In this document: positions 14,074 through 21,771 of the stretch, one piece after another
Position numbering within the stretch: position 1 is the first letter of the stretch
Layout: each line of letters opens with the position of its first letter
From: Arthrobacter sp. H20
Lineage (GTDB): Bacteria; Actinomycetota; Actinomycetes; Actinomycetales; Micrococcaceae
Assembly: GCF_000520515.1 (NCBI RefSeq)
Contig: NZ_KI914717.1
Coordinates: 1 to 34,211 of the forward strand
Direction of reading: 5' to 3'
Length of the DNA: 34,211 bases
Notes under the pieces: model-generated
Told to the model about the DNA's origin: nothing
The model's input: the letters and a program-made list of their open reading frames with translations, nothing else
The model's database searches: none
Position numbers and translations under genes: made by a program

Positions 14074-15333
14074 TTAGCCGAAAACTGCGTGGGCAACGGT
14101 AAAGATCACAAGTCCGGCAAGGGAACCAACAACCGTTCCGTTGATCCTGATGAACTGCAGGTCTTTTCCAATCTGCAGTTCAATCTTTTGTGAGGTCTCC
14201 ACTGCATCCCAACGACCGACAGTCTCGGTGATAATCGCAGCGATGTCGCTGCGGTAGGTGCGTACCAGGTATCCGGCCGCGTCAGCGATCCACCGGTTGA
14301 CCTTCTTTGCCAGCTCCTCGTCAGTCGACAGGCGGCGGCCGAAGTCCCGGACGGCTGCCTTGAAGTTACTGGTGAGTTCACTATCAGGGTCATCGACAGC
14401 TTCCAGCAGGGCCTTCTTGATGGTGATCCAGGTGCGGGCAGCCAGATCGCGCACCTGAGGATCACCGAGTACCTGGGCTTTGATTTCCTCGGCCTTCGCT
14501 ATCACCGCTGGATCGTGCTGCAAGTCCTGAGCCAGATCTTTCAGGTACTTGTCGAGGGCGATTCGCACATCATGGTCGGGATTGGTCTGGACGGCCTTCA
14601 TGAACTTGGTCAGTTCCACGTACACCCTGTCGCCCACCAGGCCATCGACGAACTGGGGTACCCAGGTGGGGGAGCGCTGGGACACGAGTCCTGAGACGAG
14701 GTCGTGGTTGCTGTCCACCCAATCGGCTGCGCGATCCACGAGCAGATCCACCAACTGGTGGTGATGGCCGTCGTTGAAGATCCTCTCGGCAATCTTTCCC
14801 ACAGGCGGCCCCCAGGGTGGGGTGAGCAGGTGCTTACGCACCATTGACTCGATGACCGACTGGACTGCGTCGTCGTCCAGGACTCTGAAGGCGCCCCGGA
14901 TGAGGGCTGCGCCCTCAGTTGCTACCCGGTCTGATCCTTCGGGGGTGGCAAGCCACGCGCCGGCCTTCTGTGCAATCCCCACCGAGGACAGCTTCTGCTG
15001 CACCACGGACTCGGAGAGGAAGTTCTCCTCGACGAACTGCCCGAGGGACGCCCCAATCTGGTCCTTCTTCCGCGGGATGATCGCGGTGTGGGGGATCTTG
15101 ACTCCCATCGGGTGTTTGAACAGGGCGGTGACGGCAAACCAGTCAGCCAAAGCACCCACCATGCCGCCCTCAGCGGCGGCCCGCACGTACTGGAGCCACG
15201 GGTACTGGTCCTGCAAGGCGAACGCGACAACAAAGATTACCGCCATCGCGCCAAGCAGCCCGGTGGCTACCACCTTCATCCGTCGCAGGCCGGCGGCCCG
15301 TTCTGCGTCAGTACCGGCTAAGTGAGAGCTCAA
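14074..15333 (-). CDS. DUF445 family membrane protein
   Basis: A 419-residue protein of the DUF445 (YheB/YjiN-like) family. A membrane segment near residues 20-40 (GLLGAMAVIFVVAFAL) is followed by the diagnostic RAAAEGGMVGALADWFAVTA and KHPMGVKIPHTAIIPRKKDQ. A long helical, charged domain comes next and a second membrane segment closes the protein (TVVGSLAGLVIFTVAHAVFG). The function of the family is not established. The frame is open to 15483, but that part has unlikely composition. TTG at 15333 with GGAGG four bases upstream gives SSHLAGTDAERAAGLRRMK, a typical N-terminus. An internal ATG (MKVV) 17 codons later is the alternative. Confidence 0.85.
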   Translation of the reverse strand: MSSHLAGTDAERAAGLRRMKVVATGLLGAMAVIFVVAFALQDQYPWLQYVRAAAEGGMVGALADWFAVTALFKHPMGVKIPHTAIIPRKKDQIGASLGQFVEENFLSESVVQQKLSSVGIAQKAGAWLATPEGSDRVATEGAALIRGAFRVLDDDAVQSVIESMVRKHLLTPPWGPPVGKIAERIFNDGHHHQLVDLLVDRAADWVDSNHDLVSGLVSQRSPTWVPQFVDGLVGDRVYVELTKFMKAVQTNPDHDVRIALDKYLKDLAQDLQHDPAVIAKAEEIKAQVLGDPQVRDLAARTWITIKKALLEAVDDPDSELTSNFKAAVRDFGRRLSTDEELAKKVNRWIADAAGYLVRTYRSDIAAIITETVGRWDAVETSQKIELQIGKDLQFIRINGTVVGSLAGLVIFTVAHAVFG

Positions 15334-15448
15334 GGATCCTCCGGGGGTTGCGGTGCACCAGTGTGCGCATCCGTCTGAGTCAGTAAAGCAGCGATTGGCA
15401 GTGTAAGTCACGCTGGGCTGGCCGATATCGCGTAGCGTATCGGGATAG

Positions 15449-16357
15449 ATGCTGGTTGCTGACGGGATGGATATGTTGCACACGATTTTCGCCCACCGCG
15501 GTGCCAGCTACCAGTTTGCCGAGCACACCCGCGCGGCGTACCTGCAGGCACTCGTTGAGGGGGCCGACGGCGTCGAATGCGACGTGCACATGACTCGTGA
15601 CGAGCAGCTGGTCTGTATCCATGATTCCACCCTGGATAGAACCTCCAATGGCACCGGCGATGTTGCGGACCACACGCTGCGGGAACTACGGGACCTCGAT
15701 TTCGCGTCCTGGAAGGGCTCAACCATCCCGCCGGAATTTGGTGGAATCGCTGACCAGTTTCTCTCCCTCGCGGACCTACTGGAGCTACTTCTGGCCGCTG
15801 GCCGTGAAGTCTCCCTCGCGATCGAACTCAAGCACCCCAGCCCCTTTGGTCTCAAACTCGAGGAAAAGGTAGTCGTATTCCTGATGAAACGGGGGTGGGA
15901 CCCTGAGAGCTCCACCCTCGCCAACGTCAGCATCAGCTTCATGAGCTTCAACCCCGACTCGGTGAAGCATCTGTTGGAGAAGGTGCCGTCCCACACCGTG
16001 TGCCAGCTGGTTTCCGATGTCCGGCCTGCTGAATTGCGTGCCGAGCTCCATCTGGGGGCGCTGACCGCAGCAGCGGTCATTAGACTGCTGCGCCGCGCTT
16101 TGAACGACGGTGAGCAGAACATCGATTCCCATGCCGCGGGCATCGCGGGCCCGGGGGTCGACTACGTGACCGCCCACCCAGCCCGGGTGCGTCGGTGGAT
16201 TGCCGAAGGAATCCGGATCCGTGTGTGGACCGTCGACGATCCGGACGACGTCGAACTCATGCGCGAGTTAGGCGTGCAGGAAATTACCACCAACCGCCCC
16301 GCGGCTGTGCGCGCCCAGCTGACCGGCCCAGCTTCCACCCCGAGGAAGCGAATGTGA
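15449..16357 (+). CDS. Glycerophosphodiester phosphodiesterase (GDPD family)
   Basis: A 302-residue TIM-barrel phosphodiesterase that should hydrolyse glycerophosphodiesters to sn-glycerol-3-phosphate and an alcohol. The metal and catalytic residues are present: AHRGAS with His and Arg, EHT, the Glu and Asp of VECDVHMTRD, the second His of IHDSTLDR, and AIELKHP. The C-terminal ITTNRPAAV is also typical. There is no signal peptide, so it acts inside the cell. A TAGCGT hexamer (15433-15438) lies ten bases before the first ATG; an in-frame ATG at 15467 would also fit. It is followed after 12 bases by the GH15 gene, and the two probably form an operon. Confidence 0.9.
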   Translation: MLVADGMDMLHTIFAHRGASYQFAEHTRAAYLQALVEGADGVECDVHMTRDEQLVCIHDSTLDRTSNGTGDVADHTLRELRDLDFASWKGSTIPPEFGGIADQFLSLADLLELLLAAGREVSLAIELKHPSPFGLKLEEKVVVFLMKRGWDPESSTLANVSISFMSFNPDSVKHLLEKVPSHTVCQLVSDVRPAELRAELHLGALTAAAVIRLLRRALNDGEQNIDSHAAGIAGPGVDYVTAHPARVRRWIAEGIRIRVWTVDDPDDVELMRELGVQEITTNRPAAVRAQLTGPASTPRKRM

Positions 16358-16369
16358 TTGAGTTAAGGC

Positions 16370-18169
16370 ATGCACTCTCCGATCGAAGACTACGCACTCG
16401 TTTCTGACATGCACACCGGTGCGTTGATCTCCAGGACAGGGAGCGTGGACTGGCTCTGCTTTCCCCGGTTCGACTCCGACTCACTGTTCACTGCGCTCCT
16501 GGGTGAGGAAGACCACGGTCGATGGTTGGTCGCACCGGCGCCGGGCGCGGGCTCGGCCGAAGTGGTGGAGTGGCACTATGTCGATTCGACGTTCGTAATG
16601 GTTTCCCGGTGGCACACCGACGCCGGAGACGTTCGCGTAACTGACTTCATGCCTGTCGGCGACCGGCAGGCATCCCTGGTGCGGCGGATCGAAGGGCTGA
16701 GCGGCAATGTGCCGATGCGCCAGGAACTGGTGGTCCGGTTCGGCTACGGGACGATCCTTCCGTGGGTCAGCCGGCAGACCGATGAGAGCGGTCAGGCGAT
16801 CTCAGCGATTGCTGGTCCCGACGCTCTCGCGCTACGAGGCGATCACCTGCCGCATGCATCCCACCGCAGTCACGAAGGGGAGTTCACTGTCGGCACCGGT
16901 GAGACAGTTGACCTCGAGCTCATCTGGTATCCCTCCTACCGGCCCCTGCCGACGCCTGTGAATGTCGACACGGCGCTGAAGGAAACCATTGACTACTGGT
17001 CCGGCTGGGCGGCAAGCTTCGAGAAACAGGGCGAGTATGACCCAATTGTTAAGCGCTCCCTACTGGTCCTTCGCGCGCTGACCCACGAGGACACCGGCGG
17101 GATCGTTGCGGCGCCCACCACTTCACTTCCGGAGCACTTCGGCGGCGCACGCAACTGGGACTACCGGTTCTGCTGGTTGCGGGATGCAGCGCTCACCCTC
17201 GAAGCCATGATGACCCACGGGTACCAGGAAGAGGCGCTCGAATGGCGCAACTGGTTGCTTAGGGCAGTTGCCGGTGATCCTGAGGATTTGCAGATCATGT
17301 ATGGGGTTGGCGGGGAACGGGAGTTGCCCGAGAAGATTCTCGAACACCTACCCGGGTACGAGGCATCAACACCTGTGCGAGTTGGCAATGGCGCAGTGGA
17401 CCAGTACCAGGCGGACGTGGTTGGCGAGGTAATGGTGGTGTTGGAGAAACTCCGCAACAGGGGAGTGCTGGAAGACAGTTTCTCCTGGCCGCTGCAGCGC
17501 GCGCTGCTGAGCTTTGCCGAGAACCACTTTGACGACCCAGATCACGGCATCTGGGAGATGCGTGGGGACCTGAAGTACTTCACCCACTCCCGGGTCATGA
17601 TGTGGGCGGCATTTGACCGTGGAGTACGGGCGGTGCGCGAGCACGGACTGGACGGCCATGCCGAACGCTGGGAGGAGCTCCGTGACCGGCTTCGCGAGAA
17701 CATCATGGAGAAGGGGTTCGACCCCAGCATCAACTCGTTCACTCAGACCTACGGCAGTCCCGAGGTCGATGCTTCCCTGCTGCAACTGCCGCAGGTGGGT
17801 TTCCTTGACTACGACGATCCCCGCATGCTTGGTACTGTCGCCCGGCTGGAAGAGGACCTTGCCAACGAACAAGGCCTACTGCTGCGCTACCGGACCGAGG
17901 CAGGCATGGATGGGTTGGAGCCGGGGGAACACCCCTTCCTGGCCTGCTCCTTCTGGCTGGTGGAACAGTATGCCCACTCCGGCAGGATCAACGATGCGAA
18001 GCAGCTGATGGATCAGCTGGTGGGTTACGCCAACGGCCTTGGGCTGCTGGCCGAGGAATACGACGCCGATAGTGGGCGAATGGCTGGCAACTATCCCCAG
18101 GCGTTTTCCCATCTGGGACTGGTCCGGGCGGCGGATGCGATTCATGGAGTGGACAGCGGGTCACTCTAG
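16370..18169 (+). CDS. Glycoside hydrolase family 15 (trehalase/glucoamylase-like)
   Basis: A 599-residue cytoplasmic enzyme of the GH15 type found widely in Actinobacteria, where the mycobacterial member is a trehalase. The N-terminal beta-sandwich begins IEDYALVSDMHTGALISRTG and SVDWLCFPRFDS. The catalytic (alpha/alpha)6 barrel follows, with FGGARNWDYRFCWLRDAALT and, further on, GIWEMRGDLKYFTHSRVMMW, where the Glu of IWE is a probable catalytic acid. PFLACSFWLVEQ and AEEYDADSGRMAGNYPQAFS close the barrel. Length is normal. Substrate is trehalose or a maltooligosaccharide and cannot be settled from sequence. It follows the phosphodiesterase gene after 12 bases and ends at a strong bidirectional terminator. 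Confidence 0.92.
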   Translation: MHSPIEDYALVSDMHTGALISRTGSVDWLCFPRFDSDSLFTALLGEEDHGRWLVAPAPGAGSAEVVEWHYVDSTFVMVSRWHTDAGDVRVTDFMPVGDRQASLVRRIEGLSGNVPMRQELVVRFGYGTILPWVSRQTDESGQAISAIAGPDALALRGDHLPHASHRSHEGEFTVGTGETVDLELIWYPSYRPLPTPVNVDTALKETIDYWSGWAASFEKQGEYDPIVKRSLLVLRALTHEDTGGIVAAPTTSLPEHFGGARNWDYRFCWLRDAALTLEAMMTHGYQEEALEWRNWLLRAVAGDPEDLQIMYGVGGERELPEKILEHLPGYEASTPVRVGNGAVDQYQADVVGEVMVVLEKLRNRGVLEDSFSWPLQRALLSFAENHFDDPDHGIWEMRGDLKYFTHSRVMMWAAFDRGVRAVREHGLDGHAERWEELRDRLRENIMEKGFDPSINSFTQTYGSPEVDASLLQLPQVGFLDYDDPRMLGTVARLEEDLANEQGLLLRYRTEAGMDGLEPGEHPFLACSFWLVEQYAHSGRINDAKQLMDQLVGYANGLGLLAEEYDADSGRMAGNYPQAFSHLGLVRAADAIHGVDSGSL

Positions 18170-18196
18170 CGCTCGCCGCTAGTCCAAGCGTCACAA

Positions 18197-18258
18197 AAAA
18201 GTGCCGGGCCCGCAGGTTAGCCGTTGCCCAACGGAGGCTCTGCGGGCCCGACACTTTT
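18197..18258. terminator. Bidirectional terminator between GH15 and alcohol dehydrogenase genes
   Basis: AAAAGTG-C-CGGGCCCGCAG pairs with CTGCGGGCCCG-A-CACTTTT, about 18 base pairs with one mismatch. The apical loop itself contains CCGTTGCCCAACGG and GGTTAGCC, which can form a smaller hairpin. The stem has A-runs on one side and T-runs on the other, so it can serve both convergent genes. Confidence 0.9.
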
Positions 18259-18296
18259 CTGCGTGGGGCGCCTGCTGGGGACGGCCCGGGGACGCA

Positions 18297-19472
18297 CTAT
18301 GGCCGGATGATGACCTTGATGCAGCCGTCCTGCTTCTTCTGGAACTTCTCGTAGGCAGCCGGCGCTTCGTCCAAGCCGATCGAGTGTGTCATCAGGTCCA
18401 TGACGCCGAGCGGATCGGATGGGTCCTCGACGATTGGCAGTAGTTCGTCGGTCCAGTGACGCACGTTGCACTGCCCCATTCGGGTCTGGATCTGCTTGTC
18501 GAACATGTTCATCAGGGGCATCGGGCTTGCTGTCCCGCCGTAGACGCCGCTGAGGGAGATGGTTCCGCCCCTGCGGACCGAATCAATTGCAGCGTGCAGC
18601 ACTGTGAGACGATCCACTCCCGCGGTTTCCATTGCTTTTTTTGCGATGGCTTCGGGAAGTAGGTTGACGGCGTTCTGCGCAAACGCACCCAGCGGGGAGT
18701 CGTGGGATTCCATCCCGACTGCGTCGACCACCGCGTCAGGACCGCGCCCGTCGGTCATCTCCCGCAGCTCGTCGCCAATATCCTTGGTGAAATCGAGGGT
18801 CTCGATACCGTGGCGCTCTGCCATGGCACGTCGCTCTGCCACCGGCTCGACGGCGATGACCCGCTGGCCGAGGTGACGTCCGATCCGCGCTGCGAACTGG
18901 CCTACGGGTCCCAGACCGAACACGGTGAGCGTTCCACCGGCTGGCACGTCAGCGTACTTCACGCCCTGCCATGCGGTGGGGAGGATATCGGAGAGGTATA
19001 AGTACCGCTCATCGGGGAGCTCGTGGCCCACCTTGACCGGCCCGTAGTCGGCGTGCGGCACCCGGAGGAACTCCGCCTGGCCACCCGGCACTGAACCGTA
19101 GAGTTCCGAGAATCCGAGCAGACTGGCGCCCGAGCCCTGTTCCCTGACCTGGGTAGTTTCGCACTGCGACTGAAGTCCTCGTGTGCACATCCAGCAGTGG
19201 CCACAGGAGATGTTGAAGGGAATGACTACCCGATCGCCGGGCTTGAGGTTGGTCACTGCACTACCAACCTCCTGAACGATTCCCATTGGTTCGTGGCCCA
19301 GCACGTCATTCTTGTGCATGTAGGGGGTGAGTACTTCGTACAGATGCAGGTCGGACCCACAGATTGCCGACGAGGTGATGCGCACGATCGCGTCAGTAGG
19401 TTCCTGGATTACGGGATCCGGAACCTGTTCAACGCTGACGGTGCGCCGGCCCTGCCATGTCACTGCCTTCAT
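18297..19472 (-). CDS. Zinc-dependent alcohol dehydrogenase (glutathione-independent formaldehyde dehydrogenase-like)
   Basis: A 391-residue medium-chain dehydrogenase/reductase. Catalytic zinc ligands lie in AICGSDLHLYE and GHEPMGIVQEVG. The structural zinc cysteines are in CGHCWMCTRGLQSQCE. The Rossmann motif GLGPVGQFAARIGRHLGQ is followed by an acidic residue (VEPVAERR), favouring NAD. The long insertion with DAVVDAVGMESHDS and KKAMETAGVDRLTVLHAAID is typical of the glutathione-independent formaldehyde dehydrogenase-like subgroup, which oxidises or dismutates various alcohols and aldehydes; the true substrate is unknown. Only a weak GGA precedes the ATG. It stands alone, convergent with the GH15 gene. 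Confidence 0.9.
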   Translation of the reverse strand: MKAVTWQGRRTVSVEQVPDPVIQEPTDAIVRITSSAICGSDLHLYEVLTPYMHKNDVLGHEPMGIVQEVGSAVTNLKPGDRVVIPFNISCGHCWMCTRGLQSQCETTQVREQGSGASLLGFSELYGSVPGGQAEFLRVPHADYGPVKVGHELPDERYLYLSDILPTAWQGVKYADVPAGGTLTVFGLGPVGQFAARIGRHLGQRVIAVEPVAERRAMAERHGIETLDFTKDIGDELREMTDGRGPDAVVDAVGMESHDSPLGAFAQNAVNLLPEAIAKKAMETAGVDRLTVLHAAIDSVRRGGTISLSGVYGGTASPMPLMNMFDKQIQTRMGQCNVRHWTDELLPIVEDPSDPLGVMDLMTHSIGLDEAPAAYEKFQKKQDGCIKVIIRP

Positions 19473-19572
19473 GATTTACGATCCAATCGATGGTAAGTAA
19501 GCTGACTAGCCTCATTATGCCCGTTGACCGATCGGGAAGGGAAGCGGAGTAGGCGGATTCCTGCCAGCGCTC

Positions 19573-19578
19573 TACGCT
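19573..19578 (+). promoter_or_regulatory. -10 element of a leaderless promoter for azlC
   Basis: TACGCT is followed by exactly six bases and then GTG at 19585. This implies that transcription starts at or next to the start codon. No Shine-Dalgarno sequence is present. Confidence 0.5.
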
Positions 19579-19584
19579 AACTTG

Positions 19585-20307
19585 GTGAACTACCTGCAGT
19601 CACCGGCCGTCCGGGTTGGACTTTCCATAGCAGTCGCCACGGGTCTGTACGGGATCTCCTTTGGTGCACTGTCGGTTAGCTCTGGCTTTGATATCTGGCA
19701 GACCATTGCTTTGAGCCTGCTGCTCTTCAGCGGTGGCTCCCAGTTCGCGTTCATCGGTGTGGTGGGTGGTGGCGGCACGGGGGCGGCAGCCATGACTGCC
19801 GCCTCCCTGCTGGGAATTCGAAACGCTGTGTATGGCATGCAGATGAGCGCGCTGGTGCGGCCCACGGGATGGCGAAAGCTCGTTGCAGCGCAGGTGACCA
19901 TCGACGAGTCTGCAGCGACAGCCAGCGGCCAAACCGAGCCCATTGAGCGGCGTCGGGGGTTCTGGACCGCAGGAATCGGCGTGTTTGTGCTCTGGAACGT
20001 GTTCACAGTGGTCGGCGCGCTGGTGGGAGGTGCACTGGGCGACCCGGCACAGTGGGGCCTGGACGGCGCGGCAGTCGCAGCCTTCCTTGGTCTGCTCTGG
20101 CCCCGGCTGAGGGCGAAGGAGCCAGCCGCGATCGCGGTGATCTGCGCATTGGTGACTGTGGTGGCCGTGCCGTTCGTCGCGCCGGGGTTGCCCATCCTCA
20201 TCGCGGCGGCAGTGGCGGGTGCAGTTGGTTGGTTCGGCCACGGACGCATGGATCAGGGCCTGGAGCCCGACGTCGACCCCTATGTCGAAGAGGAAAGTGA
20301 CCGATGA
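19585..20307 (+). CDS. azlC: Branched-chain amino acid exporter, large subunit (AzlC family)
   Basis: A 240-residue membrane protein of the AzlC/BrnF family, which with its small partner exports branched-chain amino acids and some analogues. It shows seven to eight hydrophobic segments and the family segments GLYGISFGALSVSSGFDIWQ, LLLFSGGSQFAF and GIRNAVYGMQMSAL. The start could be TTG at 19582 or GTG at 19585; I choose GTG because a -10 hexamer stands six bases before it. The acidic tail (DVDPYVEEESDR) is unusual but harmless. It overlaps the azlD start by four bases. Confidence 0.9.
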   Translation: MNYLQSPAVRVGLSIAVATGLYGISFGALSVSSGFDIWQTIALSLLLFSGGSQFAFIGVVGGGGTGAAAMTAASLLGIRNAVYGMQMSALVRPTGWRKLVAAQVTIDESAATASGQTEPIERRRGFWTAGIGVFVLWNVFTVVGALVGGALGDPAQWGLDGAAVAAFLGLLWPRLRAKEPAAIAVICALVTVVAVPFVAPGLPILIAAAVAGAVGWFGHGRMDQGLEPDVDPYVEEESDR

Positions 20308-20615
20308 ATCTGTGGTTCTGGATACTGCTGGCCTGCGCGCTCGCGTTCCTCACCAAACTCGCAGGGTATCTCGTCCCGGCGAGGTGGATGGACAACCCTC
20401 GGATGAGCCGAGTCGCAGGAACCCTGACCATTGGGCTGCTCGCCTCGCTCACGGCGGTCAATACGTTTGCTTCGGGGCAACAGCTTGTCCTCGATGCCAG
20501 GATTGTTGCCCTGGCCGCCGCTGCCGTGGCGTTACTCCTGCGGGCGCCGTTCCTGGTGGTGGTTGTCATCGGCGCGGCGGCAGCGGCGCTGGCGCGCCTG
20601 GCGGGAATGCCCTAG
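20304..20615 (+). CDS. azlD: Branched-chain amino acid exporter, small subunit (AzlD family)
   Basis: A 103-residue membrane protein with about four hydrophobic segments, of the AzlD/BrnE family. Its family features are LTKLAGYLVPARWMDNPRMS and the Ala/Val-rich C-terminus (APFLVVVVIGAAAAALARL). The ATG overlaps the azlC stop (ATGA), so it is translationally coupled and made in step with the large subunit. No Lrp-type regulator gene stands next to the pair, unlike brnFE of corynebacteria. Confidence 0.9.
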   Translation: MNLWFWILLACALAFLTKLAGYLVPARWMDNPRMSRVAGTLTIGLLASLTAVNTFASGQQLVLDARIVALAAAAVALLLRAPFLVVVVIGAAAAALARLAGMP

Positions 20616-20637
20616 CTGGGAAAACAACTCGGCCAGG

Positions 20638-21771
20638 TCAGCGCGCGACGACGGCGGCTGTCGCCTCAGCTATCGCTGCCTCCTCATCAGTGGGAACGAC
20701 CAGGACGGGGAACGCCGACTCCTCGGTGCTGATCTGGCGGGGCGCCGAGCTTTTCTTGCGATTCTCGGCATCGTCGAGGTGGAGGTCGAGGGCTCCCAAC
20801 CGGTTCACCACACGCTCTCTGAACTGCCAGGAGTTTTCGCCGATCCCGGCAGTGAACACCAAAGCCTGGGCTCCCCCGACAGCAACGTGATAGCCGCCGA
20901 TGTACTTGGCCAGGCGGTAAGACGCGATGTGCAACGCGAGCTCGGCCCTTTCGTCACCAGCCGCCGCCGAATCCACCGCTGAGCGCATGTCGTTGTGACC
21001 GGTCAGGCCCTTCAACCCCGCTTCTCGATTGAGCAGATGGTCCAGGTCTGCAGCCGAATAGCCTTCCCTGCTCAGGAACAGGAGGATGGACGGGTCGATG
21101 TCGCCGGACCTGGTCCCCATGACCAGTCCCTCCAGCGGGGTGAACCCCATCGACGTGTCGATGCTCTCACCGGACCGGACTGCTGTGATCGAGGCGCCGT
21201 TGCCGAGGTGCGCGACGATCCCGGTGAACCCGGCCGCAGGCATCCCGAGGAGGGCCGCCGCGTGGTGGGTAACGAACCCAATGGAAGTGCCGTGAAAGCC
21301 GTACCGGCGGATACCGAACTTGGTGTACAGCTCGTCCGGGACGGCGTAACGCCAGGCGTGTTCCGGCAGGGTGCGATGAAAGGCCGTATCAAACACTGCC
21401 ACCTGCGGCATGTGGGGCCATCTGGCGGTGATTGCCCTGATCCCCTGGACGTTCGCGGGATTGTGCAGTGGGGCGAGCGGGCTGAGGCGTTCAATGGCCC
21501 TGGTGATCTCGTTGTCTACCAGGACCGGCTCGCTGAATCTTTCGCCGCCGTGCACCACCCGGTGGCCGACGGCGTCAATTGTTTTACCCCGCAGGACCAC
21601 TTCAACGTCGGCTGTCACCCGCTTGAGAGCCTCCTGGTGGTCGGCGGGACCGCCGTGGGTGGAATCGCCGATCCGCTCCACGGTGCCGTCGGCCAACCGT
21701 TCGCCGGATCCGGTGTCGCGTACCTGATACTTCAACGATGATGAGCCCGAGTTGATGACAAGAATAATCAT
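20638..21771 (-). CDS. ackA: Acetate kinase
   Basis: A 377-residue acetate kinase, which interconverts acetyl phosphate plus ADP and acetate plus ATP. The N-terminal phosphate-binding motif VINSGSSSLKYQV, the signature VFDTAFHRTLPEHAWRYAVP, the GIRRYGFHGTS segment, HLGNGASI and TRSGDIDPSILLF are all intact. The C-terminal FTAGIGENSWQFRERVV is also as expected. The ATG overlaps the pta stop by four bases (ATGA), so it is the second gene of a pta-ackA operon for acetate overflow or use. Confidence 0.97.
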   Translation of the reverse strand: MIILVINSGSSSLKYQVRDTGSGERLADGTVERIGDSTHGGPADHQEALKRVTADVEVVLRGKTIDAVGHRVVHGGERFSEPVLVDNEITRAIERLSPLAPLHNPANVQGIRAITARWPHMPQVAVFDTAFHRTLPEHAWRYAVPDELYTKFGIRRYGFHGTSIGFVTHHAAALLGMPAAGFTGIVAHLGNGASITAVRSGESIDTSMGFTPLEGLVMGTRSGDIDPSILLFLSREGYSAADLDHLLNREAGLKGLTGHNDMRSAVDSAAAGDERAELALHIASYRLAKYIGGYHVAVGGAQALVFTAGIGENSWQFRERVVNRLGALDLHLDDAENRKKSSAPRQISTEESAFPVLVVPTDEEAAIAEATAAVVAR